Below are positions 1 to 6,400 of a stretch of 54,979 nt of DNA, one piece after another. Within the stretch, counting starts at the first letter, position 1; each line of letters opens with the position of its first letter. Under the pieces are notes generated by a model, which was not told the origin of the DNA, ran no database searches, and saw nothing but the letters and a program-made list of their open reading frames with translations. The DNA is from an uncultured Clostridia bacterium (GTDB lineage: Bacteria > Bacillota_A > Clostridia > TANB77 > CAG-508), in contig CANQEA010000002.1 of assembly GCA_947594095.1 (NCBI GenBank), positions 1 through 54,979 of the forward strand, given 5' to 3'. The position numbers and the translations under genes are program-made.

Positions 1-116
1 ACAAAACCATAACTATATATTATCCCTATTACTATAAGTATTAATACTATTAATATAATTTGAACTTTTTTGTTCCAGAATAAGCCAAATAATTCTTTTA
101 AATCTAATTCTTCCAT
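1..116 (-). CDS. Chain-length determinant (Wzz/YveK-like) protein, N-terminal part
   Basis: This gene starts at ATG 114-116 and runs off the left edge, so only about 38 residues are visible. The start is supported by an AGGAGGA site about five bases upstream. The peptide begins MEELDLKELFGLFWNKK, followed by a hydrophobic run rich in I, L and V. A short cytosolic leader followed by the first transmembrane helix is typical of Wzz-type polysaccharide co-polymerases, which set glycan chain length. It follows the sortase operon in the same direction and may belong with the polysaccharide genes. Family assignment rests on a short N-terminus only. Confidence 0.55.
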   Translation of the reverse strand, partial: MEELDLKELFGLFWNKKVQIILIVLILIVIGIIYSYGF

Positions 117-125
117 TTTTTCCTC

Positions 126-968
126 CTATGTTTCTGCTTCAGCCTTAAATCTTCTATAATTATGTATTAATGTTGCTATTATCATTGTGAGCAAGCCTAC
201 TCCTATTAGTATTATTCCATATCTTTCAATGTGGCTGAATATCTCTGTTAAGATATTTCTTATTGTTACTGATATAGCGTCATTTAAAATTGTAATTGCT
301 TGTATCTTAATTTTAGAATTTATAAAATAATTTACAATAATCAAAAATAGTCCTGATGAAATAAATGACACAGCAACTAAATTGAATACTCTATATATTC
401 TTCTAATTGTTAAAGCAATTAATAATATAACACATACTGCAATAGATATAAGCATTGCTTTTTTAGCTAAATCTATGTATTTCATTATTTTTTGGTATAC
501 AACATTTATCTCATTTTCAGATCCAAAATGAAGTATTGTAGTTGTATATTCGTCACATAATTTATCAATTAATGTGTCAATCGCTTGTCTTTGTGTGACA
601 TTTAATTTAGTATTTCCTAGCGCTTTATTAATATTTGTATTTAAATTTTCTTTAATTGATGTGCTGTCTACTTTTTCGTCAAATCCATTATATATGTTAC
701 TAATCACAAGATTTGTATCATCTCTTACCTTTTCTTCTGTAATTATATTCTCTAATGCTGTTTCATTTAATCCTGATTGATATATGTAATTTTCAAAATT
801 TGATTTTACTTCTTCATAAATGTTAAAATAATAACTTGTTTCTTCTAATTTATTTCTTACATAACTTTCATTTCCAATTGTAGAAGAAGCAAGAGATACA
901 AAAATTAGTATTATAATAGATATTGTGAGTATAATTGTAATTGCATATCTTAATATTTGTTTTAACAT
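126..968 (-). CDS. Multi-pass membrane protein of the sortase operon
   Basis: A 280-residue protein of unknown function. It has an N-terminal transmembrane segment (about residues 8-30), an external region of about 140 residues rich in N, T and E, and then three further hydrophobic segments (about 172-190, 195-215 and 250-272). It ends in a short basic tail. It lies 13 bases after the sortase gene and about 10 bases before the Wzz-like gene, so all four genes probably form one transcript. The external loop may assist the sortase or its substrate, but no catalytic motif is visible. I do not recognise a named family. Confidence 0.75.
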   Translation of the reverse strand: MLKQILRYAITIILTISIIILIFVSLASSTIGNESYVRNKLEETSYYFNIYEEVKSNFENYIYQSGLNETALENIITEEKVRDDTNLVISNIYNGFDEKVDSTSIKENLNTNINKALGNTKLNVTQRQAIDTLIDKLCDEYTTTILHFGSENEINVVYQKIMKYIDLAKKAMLISIAVCVILLIALTIRRIYRVFNLVAVSFISSGLFLIIVNYFINSKIKIQAITILNDAISVTIRNILTEIFSHIERYGIILIGVGLLTMIIATLIHNYRRFKAEAET

Positions 969-981
969 GTTTTGCTCCCCT

Positions 982-1602
982 CTATTTTACTAGTTCTGCA
1001 TATACTACATATCTTTGAGTTGTATACCCTATATTATTAAATGGATAACAAGTATATACCATTAAAATTTCTTTCTCTGTTTGAATAGGTAATTTTTCTG
1101 GCTCATCTTCATTTACATATTGCATATCATATATTTTGTATGTATATTCCCCATAACTTGTTTTTACTGTTATTGTATCATTTTTTTGTAATTCTGAAAA
1201 TCTTCTAAATACATTTTTAGAGTTATGTCCCATGTAAATTATAGATCCACCTTCTCCAGGAAAATAACTACCACTAGAATGTCCTACTCCTTTTTTTAAT
1301 ATTTCTAATGTATCTCCAAAATAAACAGGCAAATCCACATCAATTCTTGGTATTTGTATTGTTGCATATTGTGTGCCATATTCTGGATAGTTTTTTATTA
1401 GATTTTCTTCATTTAATATTGTTTCTTGGATTTGTTTATTATCTTTATCTATAGATACTTTACTTACCATTGATATCGTTTCTTCTACTTTAGCCCCAAA
1501 AAGTAAATAGATTGATAAAATAATGGCAGCTGTAATAAATAAAGCAACTATTACGTTTATAATAGTTGCTTTTATTGTTTTTCCAATAATGTGATTATGC
1601 AT
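982..1602 (-). CDS. Class D-like sortase
   Basis: A 206-residue membrane-anchored cysteine transpeptidase. An N-terminal transmembrane helix (about 15-35) precedes the sortase domain. The catalytic triad is visible: His126 in MGHNSKN, Cys185 in VYTCYPF and Arg197 in TQRYVVYAEL. Sortases cleave a C-terminal sorting signal and join the protein to cell wall or to another protein. The start codon overlaps the end of the upstream gene by 8 bases (ATG shares GCTAATGC), indicating tight translational coupling. That upstream gene encodes a protein with a sortase signal and is the obvious substrate. Class D is inferred from the YTCYPF signature and length. Confidence 0.9.
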   Translation of the reverse strand: MHNHIIGKTIKATIINVIVALFITAAIILSIYLLFGAKVEETISMVSKVSIDKDNKQIQETILNEENLIKNYPEYGTQYATIQIPRIDVDLPVYFGDTLEILKKGVGHSSGSYFPGEGGSIIYMGHNSKNVFRRFSELQKNDTITVKTSYGEYTYKIYDMQYVNEDEPEKLPIQTEKEILMVYTCYPFNNIGYTTQRYVVYAELVK

Positions 1603-2116
1603 TAGCCATTTTTCTTTTAGCTACAAATATTGTAACTAGGGCTAAAACTGCTACTGAAGAAACAACTAAAACTGCATTTACACTATTTCCTGTATAAGCT
1701 AATCTTCCACCTGGTGTACTGCCAAATGTTTCAATTAGTTTACCATCTTTGTAAACTTCAATTTCACCACCATCGTATGTTAATGTAACACCTACAATAC
1801 CTGCTGCTTCGTTAGCAATTGATTGTAGTTCACTTTTTTGTTCAGGTGATAGTTTTTTGTAGTCTGTAACTCCAGCACTTTCCATTAATTGTGTAGCTTC
1901 GTTAGCTTTGGCAAGAACTTGATCAGCCTCAGCTGATGTTACTGGGTAGTCTGCTAGATATCTATCTATTTTTACCTTATCAGCAGATGTCATTCCATAT
2001 TTTGCTCCTAGCGCATATAATTTGCTTGCTAATTCTGAATTAGAAATAGCCTTTACGCTAGTAGCTACTGTTAGTATCATAACAATTAAAAGTATAACTG
2101 ATAGTGTTTTTTTCAT
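1595..2116 (-). CDS. Secreted protein with LAYTG sortase signal
   Basis: A 173-residue secreted protein. A signal peptide (about 1-23, ending VKA) is followed by a helical region (about 26-110) and then a short segment DGGEIEVYKDGKLIETFGS. The sorting signal is LAYTG (139-143), then a hydrophobic helix (146-166) and the basic tail KRK. This matches an LPxTG-like cell-wall sorting signal with A in the second position and Y in the third. It is the first gene of the operon, directly behind a good sigma-A promoter. The dedicated sortase follows with overlap, so the pair is likely enzyme and substrate. The mature protein has no recognised domain. Confidence 0.85.
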   Translation of the reverse strand: MKKTLSVILLIVMILTVATSVKAISNSELASKLYALGAKYGMTSADKVKIDRYLADYPVTSAEADQVLAKANEATQLMESAGVTDYKKLSPEQKSELQSIANEAAGIVGVTLTYDGGEIEVYKDGKLIETFGSTPGGRLAYTGNSVNAVLVVSSVAVLALVTIFVAKRKMANA

Positions 2117-2147
2117 GTTAAAACTCCTCCTTTTTTCATCTGCTCTA

Positions 2148-2176
2148 ATTATACCATTTATAATATTTTAATGCAA
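2148..2176 (-). promoter_or_regulatory. Sigma-A promoter of the sortase operon
   Basis: On the minus strand TTGCAT (2171-2176) is separated by 17 bases from TATAAT (2148-2153). An AGGAGG ribosome-binding site lies just before ATG 2116. It would drive genes 2116 to 1. Confidence 0.8.
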
Positions 2177-2296
2177 TACTTTTTGTGAAATTTTTATAAA
2201 ATTTTTTTGAGTCTTTAAAAGTCTTATAACGCTTTATTTTAAATTATATTTCAATGTTATTTTTATTTTGTATCTGCCTTCTTTATTGCATAATTA

Positions 2297-2321
2297 AGAC
2301 CGCCAAATAACTTGGCGGTCT
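2297..2321 (-). terminator. Hairpin after the 3D-domain gene
   Basis: A perfect 10-bp stem, AGACCGCCAA / TTGGCGGTCT, with a 5-base loop. It lies 30 bases past the stop of the minus-strand 3D-domain gene. The downstream T run is weak (TTAATTATG). Its GC richness is foreign to the surrounding sequence. Confidence 0.7.
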
Positions 2322-2350
2322 GCGGATGATGATTCTGCTTTTGTTTTGTC

Positions 2351-2641
2351 TTAGTCTATAATATAGACTTCATTATACGTAACGCCCATGTCCATAATTT
2401 CATCATGTGAAACATCAACAAATAAGTCAATGTCATTACCGTTTATTGCTCCTCCCGTGTCTTCTGCAACACGTTCGCCAATTCCTTCGATGTAGACATG
2501 CGTTCCTAATGGAATTACCGACGGGTCAACGGCAATTGTTCTTCCGTCAGTTAATGACGTGCCTAATGCTGTTGATCCTCCTGTCCATTCGCCATTACAT
2601 ATGCTACATCTACAATAGCGTGTGACCCGAAACGTTCCCAA
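2351..2641 (-). CDS. 3D (Asp-Asp-Asp) domain, cell-wall active; upstream frame disrupted
   Basis: The peptide is a 3D domain: GTFRVTRYCRCSICNG, then the conserved acidic positions in VDPSVIPLGT, AEDTGG and IDLFVD. Such domains occur in secreted lytic transglycosylase-like and Rpf-like proteins. The same frame stays open up to 2782 and encodes a PEPT-rich linker (TPEPTPEPTPEP). The linker has no proper start and no signal peptide, so the 3D domain probably belonged to the signal-bearing frame at 2752-3105. The two frames differ by -1, not by the +1 seen elsewhere in the window. Codons such as CGC, CGG, ACG and GCG and the higher GC mark this locus as recently acquired. One in-frame CGG (2627-2629) is read as Arg here. 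Confidence 0.75.
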   Translation of the reverse strand: MGTFRVTRYCRCSICNGEWTGGSTALGTSLTDGRTIAVDPSVIPLGTHVYIEGIGERVAEDTGGAINGNDIDLFVDVSHDEIMDMGVTYNEVYIID

Positions 2642-2751
2642 ATAATCAGAAGATGAACTGTATTCTGACTCTGGTTCAATCTCTGGTTCAGGATCGGGTA
2701 TAGGCTCTGGCGTAGGTTCCGGAGTTGGTTCAGGAGTTGGTTGTATTGGCG

Positions 2752-3105
2752 TTAGAGCCGCCCTTTCAACATATCGACTCCTTTATCGGTTTCTATTTTG
2801 TATGTTGCCCAATCTCCGCCTATGCATTTAAGCTCATCCTTTTCATTATATGTGCAAATGACTTCCGGCTTTGTCCAAGGAAACTCCTTTGTCTTTACCT
2901 CTACCCAGTTTTTCGCCCATAAAGGGTAAGAACGAGGAGACGGACTTGGAGTTATAGTTAGCTCAATAGCCTCTCCCTCCGTCTGTAAGTTTACCTCTGT
3001 TTGGCTGTCTACAGACGCATTGGGCCGTTGCATCACTACAACGCACACCATTGAGAACAATAATGCTATTATAGCTGCACCTACAGTTATAAAATATTTT
3101 TTCAC
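2752..3105 (-). CDS. Signal-anchored N-terminal part of a split 3D-domain protein
   Basis: A 117-residue product starting at GTG 3105 behind AAGGATG. An N-terminal transmembrane or signal segment (about 5-25) is followed by a Thr/Pro/Ser-rich stretch (TITPSPSPRSYP) and a small domain with W, C and GGDW. It stops at 2752 after KGRL. The -1 frame just before this stop runs straight into the PEPT linker and 3D domain, so the original protein was probably about 250 residues. In-frame CGG codons occur at 3025-3027 (MQRPN) and 2758-2760. Skipping the C at either does not give a sensible product, so they behave as ordinary or foreign Arg codons. Composition differs clearly from the neighbours. Confidence 0.6.
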   Translation of the reverse strand: MKKYFITVGAAIIALLFSMVCVVVMQRPNASVDSQTEVNLQTEGEAIELTITPSPSPRSYPLWAKNWVEVKTKEFPWTKPEVICTYNEKDELKCIGGDWATYKIETDKGVDMLKGRL

Positions 3106-3142
3106 TTAAATCATCCTTTCTAATGCAAAATCTTCACTCTTA

Positions 3143-3171
3143 ATTATACCATATTTTGGCAATGTAGTTAA
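3143..3171 (-). promoter_or_regulatory. Promoter of the 3D-domain locus
   Basis: On the minus strand TTAACT (3166-3171), 17 bases, then TATAAT (3143-3148), about 37 bases before the GTG start at 3105. Confidence 0.65.
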
Positions 3172-3208
3172 TCTTCAAGTGCTATTGTTGTTATGCTTTT
3201 AAGTAAGT

Positions 3209-4162
3209 TTAACCGATATCTTGTTCTTCAAATTGTTTTTGATATTTACCATTACTTTCCTTAATTAATCTATCTAGCTTTTTAAATTCCATTTGAAAAA
3301 TATTTTCCCATTTGCTTTTTTCTTCATTACTAAAATATTTAACATTGTCAATATCATATTTATATGCCGGTTTACCATTAGGGAATTCTCTAGTGTACAT
3401 TTTAGGTCCACCTAAAAACCCTAAATATGCTGAATTTTCTATGAATAACATTCTTAATTTTTCTGTTCTTAATCTATCTGGATATTTAACTGTATTTACT
3501 TTTATACCAATATCTTTTGTTACATCTGTTCCTATATTTATCACTCTTTCTTTCAGATTTCCTCTTGATATGTTAACAAGTGACATATTTATATTTTGTG
3601 AAACATACTTGTCCAATCCTGTTGCATAATATTGCATTGCATTTCCACATTGTAAATTCCTTAAATTAAACCATTTATTCTCCATATTAGCTTCTATGTA
3701 GCCATTTCTAGTCATATAAATTTCTATTATATTATTATCTTTAATGTCGATTTCTCTATGTTCTTTAGGTTTTCTTCTATATGGTACTGTTAATATCTCA
3801 TCTGGTACAATAATTTTCAATAGTGGTATTGGTATTTCTGTATTTACATCCGGATCTAATAATTCTGTCAATGGTAAAGTATTATATATTATATCTTCTT
3901 TGTTATTTCTGTTTATTTGCTTGACATGTATTTTTGTTGGTTTATCATTAGTTGATTTATGATATGTAATTTCTATTTTCCTATTTCTATCAAATTCAAA
4001 ACATTCGGATTTAGAAAATAATTTCATACTATAAATATCTATATTTTTTGCATCAATTCTTGGAAGTATTTTAAATTCGCATTTATCCCCATCTTTAGAT
4101 CCTTCTACGATTCTTAAGATATCATATCCGTTTTTAGTTATTGCTATTTTCCTTTCTCCCAT
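3209..4162 (-). CDS. Hypothetical protein
   Basis: A protein of about 317 residues that I do not recognise. I prefer ATG 4160-4162 because the GGAAG site sits nine bases before it. A GTG at 4171 is too close to the site. There is no signal peptide or membrane segment. The sequence is rich in beta-type patches (KIEITYHKS, IIEIYMTRNGYIEANM, GIKVNTVKYPD) and ends in a charged helix (EEKSKWENIFQMEFKKLDRLIKE). It is divergent from murI and shares its upstream region. Codon use matches the host, with no CGG. Confidence 0.6.
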   Translation of the reverse strand: MGERKIAITKNGYDILRIVEGSKDGDKCEFKILPRIDAKNIDIYSMKLFSKSECFEFDRNRKIEITYHKSTNDKPTKIHVKQINRNNKEDIIYNTLPLTELLDPDVNTEIPIPLLKIIVPDEILTVPYRRKPKEHREIDIKDNNIIEIYMTRNGYIEANMENKWFNLRNLQCGNAMQYYATGLDKYVSQNINMSLVNISRGNLKERVINIGTDVTKDIGIKVNTVKYPDRLRTEKLRMLFIENSAYLGFLGGPKMYTREFPNGKPAYKYDIDNVKYFSNEEKSKWENIFQMEFKKLDRLIKESNGKYQKQFEEQDIG

Positions 4163-4214
4163 CTTTTTCACTTCCTTTTCTATATTATAGAATACATTTA
4201 TTAATTTTTCAAAA

Positions 4215-4244
4215 TTGTTTTTTTTTAGGAATATATGATATAAT
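4215..4244 (+). promoter_or_regulatory. Promoter of murI
   Basis: TTGTTT (4215-4220), 18 bases, then TATAAT (4239-4244). An AGGAGA site lies about eight bases before the murI ATG at 4270. Confidence 0.6.
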
Positions 4245-4269
4245 TATATATAATAGGAGAATTTTAATT

Positions 4270-5025
4270 ATGAATAATTTACAAAAAATTGGAATATTTG
4301 ATTCAGGTATAGGTGGAGTTACAGTTTTGAAGGAAATTATTAAAACACTTCCTAATGAAGATTTTATTTATTATAGTGATTCTATAAATAACCCTTATGG
4401 AGATAAAGCAGATTCTGAAATTTTAGAAATTTGTGATAATATTGTTAAATTCTTAATTCAAAAAAATTGTAAAGCAATTGTTATAGCTTGTAATACAGCA
4501 AGTGCCAAAGCATCAAAATTTTTAAGAGAAAAATATCCAAATATACCTATTATTGCAATTGAACCAGCTTATAAAATGGTTTTTGATTATGCATATAAAG
4601 AGCCGACTCTAGTTCTGGCTACTAAAGGAACAATAGAAAGTGAAAAATTCAAGTTATTATATAACGCTTATAATAATCATAAAACAGTATTATTACCTTG
4701 CATTGGCTTAGCAGATATTATAGAACAAAATGATACTGAAGAAATAAAAGATTATCTAAAAGATAACCTACAAATATATAAAGAAAAAGTTAAAAATGTT
4801 GTTCTAGGATGTACCCATTACCCTTTAATTAAAAATGAAATTAAAGAAATTTTAGGTAATGATGTTACCTTTTTTAATGGTGCTCCCTATTTAGCTAAAC
4901 ATTTAAAAGAAGTTTTGGAGATAAAAAAGTTGTTAGGTAATAATGACGGAACTATTGAATTTATTGATTCACAGGGATTGAAAGAAAAAAAAGATAGGTT
5001 TTTTAGTTTGTTAAAGCAAAATTAA
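4270..5025 (+). CDS. murI: Glutamate racemase
   Basis: A 251-residue enzyme that converts L-glutamate to D-glutamate for peptidoglycan precursors in the cytosol. The diagnostic blocks are present: IGIFDSGIGGVTVL (Asp11, Ser12), ACNTASA with the first catalytic Cys74, and LGCTHYPL with the second catalytic Cys181 and His183. Length is normal for the family. An in-frame ATG upstream at 4141 gives a longer reading frame, but the ribosome-binding site and family length support ATG 4270. It is one of few plus-strand genes here. A decayed, internally deleted copy of this gene lies about 1.1 kb downstream (6089-6262). Confidence 0.95.
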   Translation: MNNLQKIGIFDSGIGGVTVLKEIIKTLPNEDFIYYSDSINNPYGDKADSEILEICDNIVKFLIQKNCKAIVIACNTASAKASKFLREKYPNIPIIAIEPAYKMVFDYAYKEPTLVLATKGTIESEKFKLLYNAYNNHKTVLLPCIGLADIIEQNDTEEIKDYLKDNLQIYKEKVKNVVLGCTHYPLIKNEIKEILGNDVTFFNGAPYLAKHLKEVLEIKKLLGNNDGTIEFIDSQGLKEKKDRFFSLLKQN

Positions 5026-5070
5026 GAGAAGTGTATATAGTTATATATTTTTTTTGTATCTTTAATTTAA

Positions 5071-5535
5071 TCAATAATTTATATATCTTTTACATTTTTC
5101 TTCTAGTAAAGAAAAATTACAACATACTTTTTTAAAGAATTCATAATCATTGTTATTTTTATATAACATAGTTTCATACATATAATCAACCTTTTTTAAA
5201 AGTTGTTGTTTAATTATATTTGAACGTAAATATGATATTTCTTTGTTATAATAATCATGATATTTTTCTTTATCAATATCTACAATTCTAGTATCTTTAA
5301 TATTGACAGGAATCATATTATTTAAAAGTAATTTTGCAATAATTTTATTTTTATCCTTTATATTAATAGTAAGTTTACTACTTGTTCTCTTATTAATTTT
5401 GCTTGTAAATGGTATATAATAATCTATATTATTTTTTGTAACTAATATTCCATAAAATTTTCTATTATTTTTTAGACTTACTCTACTATCAAATTTTCTT
5501 AAGTAGTCCTTATATTCTTTAGATATATCATACAT
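5071..5535 (-). CDS. ToxN/AbiQ/CptN-like endoribonuclease toxin (type III toxin-antitoxin)
   Basis: A 154-residue protein with the layout of the ToxN/AbiQ toxins. It starts with the YDISKEYKDYLRKFDSRVS block, then a beta segment (FYGILV) and the conserved YYIPFTSK motif (Thr44, Ser45, Lys46, the region of the active site in ToxN). NNMIPV and a C-terminal FSLLEEKCKRY helix follow, the latter matching the family's DF-LLEEK ending. Family members are RNases inhibited by a small repeated RNA. Directly upstream on the same strand are a promoter, three 34-bp repeats and a terminator, the standard type III architecture. No close Shine-Dalgarno was seen. The short length and clostridial setting suggest the CptIN-like branch, but the subfamily is inference. 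Confidence 0.88.
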   Translation of the reverse strand: MYDISKEYKDYLRKFDSRVSLKNNRKFYGILVTKNNIDYYIPFTSKINKRTSSKLTINIKDKNKIIAKLLLNNMIPVNIKDTRIVDIDKEKYHDYYNKEISYLRSNIIKQQLLKKVDYMYETMLYKNNNDYEFFKKVCCNFSLLEEKCKRYINY

Positions 5536-5592
5536 TTTTAATTTTTCGTTTTTTATACTAAATATTATTTTTCAACATCTCCTTTATAATAT

Positions 5593-5619
5593 AAAAAAGG
5601 AGGATTTTTAAAATCCCCC
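5593..5619 (-). terminator. Attenuating terminator between antitoxin repeats and toxin
   Basis: On the minus strand GGGGGATTTT pairs with AAAATCCTCC (two G-T pairs), followed by TTTTTT. In type III systems a leaky terminator here sets the antitoxin-to-toxin ratio. Confidence 0.85.
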
Positions 5620-5623
5620 TAAA

Positions 5624-5725
5624 TTTTTAATCTTCCACTAAAGCAGGAACTCGCTTATTTTTAATACTCCACTAAAGTAGGAGCTCACTCATTTTTAATC
5701 TTCCACTAAAGCAGGAACTCGCTCA
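5624..5725 (-). ncRNA. ToxI-like antitoxin RNA: three 34-nt tandem repeats
   Basis: Three direct repeats of exactly 34 bases (5624-5657, 5658-5691, 5692-5725) differ at a few positions. Each minus-strand unit contains GAG(C/T)GAG(T/C)TCC then TGCTTTAGT or TACTTTAGT then GGA(A/G), so TTCC/GGAA or CTCC/GGAG can pair. The change of TTCC to CTCC in the middle unit is matched by GGAA to GGAG, a compensatory pair supporting the fold. The array sits between a promoter and a terminator and upstream of the ToxN-like gene. Unlike a CRISPR array, it has no spacers. Confidence 0.88.
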
Positions 5726-5759
5726 TTTTTGATACACAAGTATCTTTATTATTATATTA

Positions 5760-5789
5760 ATTTTATCATAATTTATTTACTTTAGTCAA
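5760..5789 (-). promoter_or_regulatory. Promoter of the type III toxin-antitoxin locus
   Basis: On the minus strand TTGACT (5784-5789), 18 bases, then TAAAAT (5760-5765). Transcription would start roughly 25-30 bases before the first repeat. Confidence 0.75.
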
Positions 5790-5860
5790 GTAAATTTTAT
5801 CCACCTCTATCCATTTTTTATATTTTAACATACTTTTATTAAAAAATTTGTCTAAATTTG

Positions 5861-6000
5861 TCAATTATCTAATTTTTTAAATAAATTTTTGGCTGCTTCT
5901 TCTATTTTATCAGTTCCTAGTTTTATCTCAATTGCTCCATAGTCTCCATTTGGCATTTCGACTATTGAATCAATTTCTAAACCTGTTATAATCCCTCCCA
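5861..6000 (-). pseudogene. C-terminal remnant of a DUF4143-type ATPase
   Basis: About 45 codons without a start encode GLEIDSIVEMPNGDYGAIEIK, then KIEEAAKNLFKKLDN and a stop. This matches the C-terminal nuclease-fold tail common to ATP-binding DUF4143 proteins. The AAA domain is absent. It is a decayed fragment next to the toxin-antitoxin locus. Confidence 0.7.
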
Positions 6001-6026
6001 AGTGTTTACTCATATATATTATACAT

Positions 6027-6095
6027 TTATTGGTAAATTTTCAAGCTTTTTATTGGTACTTTTTCAAGAATTTTATTGGCATATTTTCAAGCAGC
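6027..6095. repeat. Three degenerate 23-bp tandem repeats
   Basis: Three consecutive 23-base units (6027-6049, 6050-6072, 6073-6095) share TTATTGG, then TTTTCAAG. The last unit abuts the murI remnant. Function unknown; no hairpin is evident within a unit. Confidence 0.7.
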
Positions 6096-6262
6096 TATAA
6101 TTAACCATTGTACTACGTCAAGTGCAAAACATCAGAATTTTAGGATAAAATATCCTAATATATCTATAATAGCTTTATTGAATCTATTTATTCACAATAG
6201 TTGAATGAAAAAAATAACTTTTAAAGTTATTAAATCAAAACTAAGAGAAGTGTATCTAAGCA
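6089..6262 (+). pseudogene. Degenerate, internally deleted copy of murI
   Basis: The first part (about 6089-6180) aligns with murI positions around 4471-4566, the region of the catalytic ACNTASA motif. Here the Cys position is preserved as NHCTTSSAK. The second part (about 6180-6262) aligns with the murI 3' end around 4956-5035, including the shared string CTAAGAGAAGTGTAT or TTAAGAGAAGTGTAT. Roughly 390 bases between them are missing. The frame is broken and identity is only moderate by eye, so the duplication is old. Confidence 0.8.
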
Positions 6263-6280
6263 AATACCTTCTCTTAATTT
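6243..6280 (+). terminator. Hairpin at the end of the murI remnant
   Basis: AAGAGAAG (6243-6250) pairs with CTTCTCTT (6268-6275), with extra pairing of GTAT and ATAC inside, followed by AATTTTTAA. Probably a relic or functional terminator. Confidence 0.55.
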
Positions 6281-6400
6281 TTAACTTTCTCATTTATATG
6301 GCTGTGAAACACCACAATTATATTTATGTTTATTATACAATTTTTTTAAGTTGAAATCAAGAAATTTATACAATAAAAACATATTGTATTATATTTTATT

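Noticed and set aside
2752..2782. Programmed -1 frameshift at TTGAAAGGGCGG joining the signal part to the 3D domain
   Set aside because: The string is not a standard X-XXY-YYZ slippery heptamer and the locus looks foreign. A mutation or loss of function is more likely.
5624..5725. CRISPR array
   Set aside because: Repeats are directly adjacent with no spacers, and no cas genes are present. Position and terminator fit a ToxI antitoxin.
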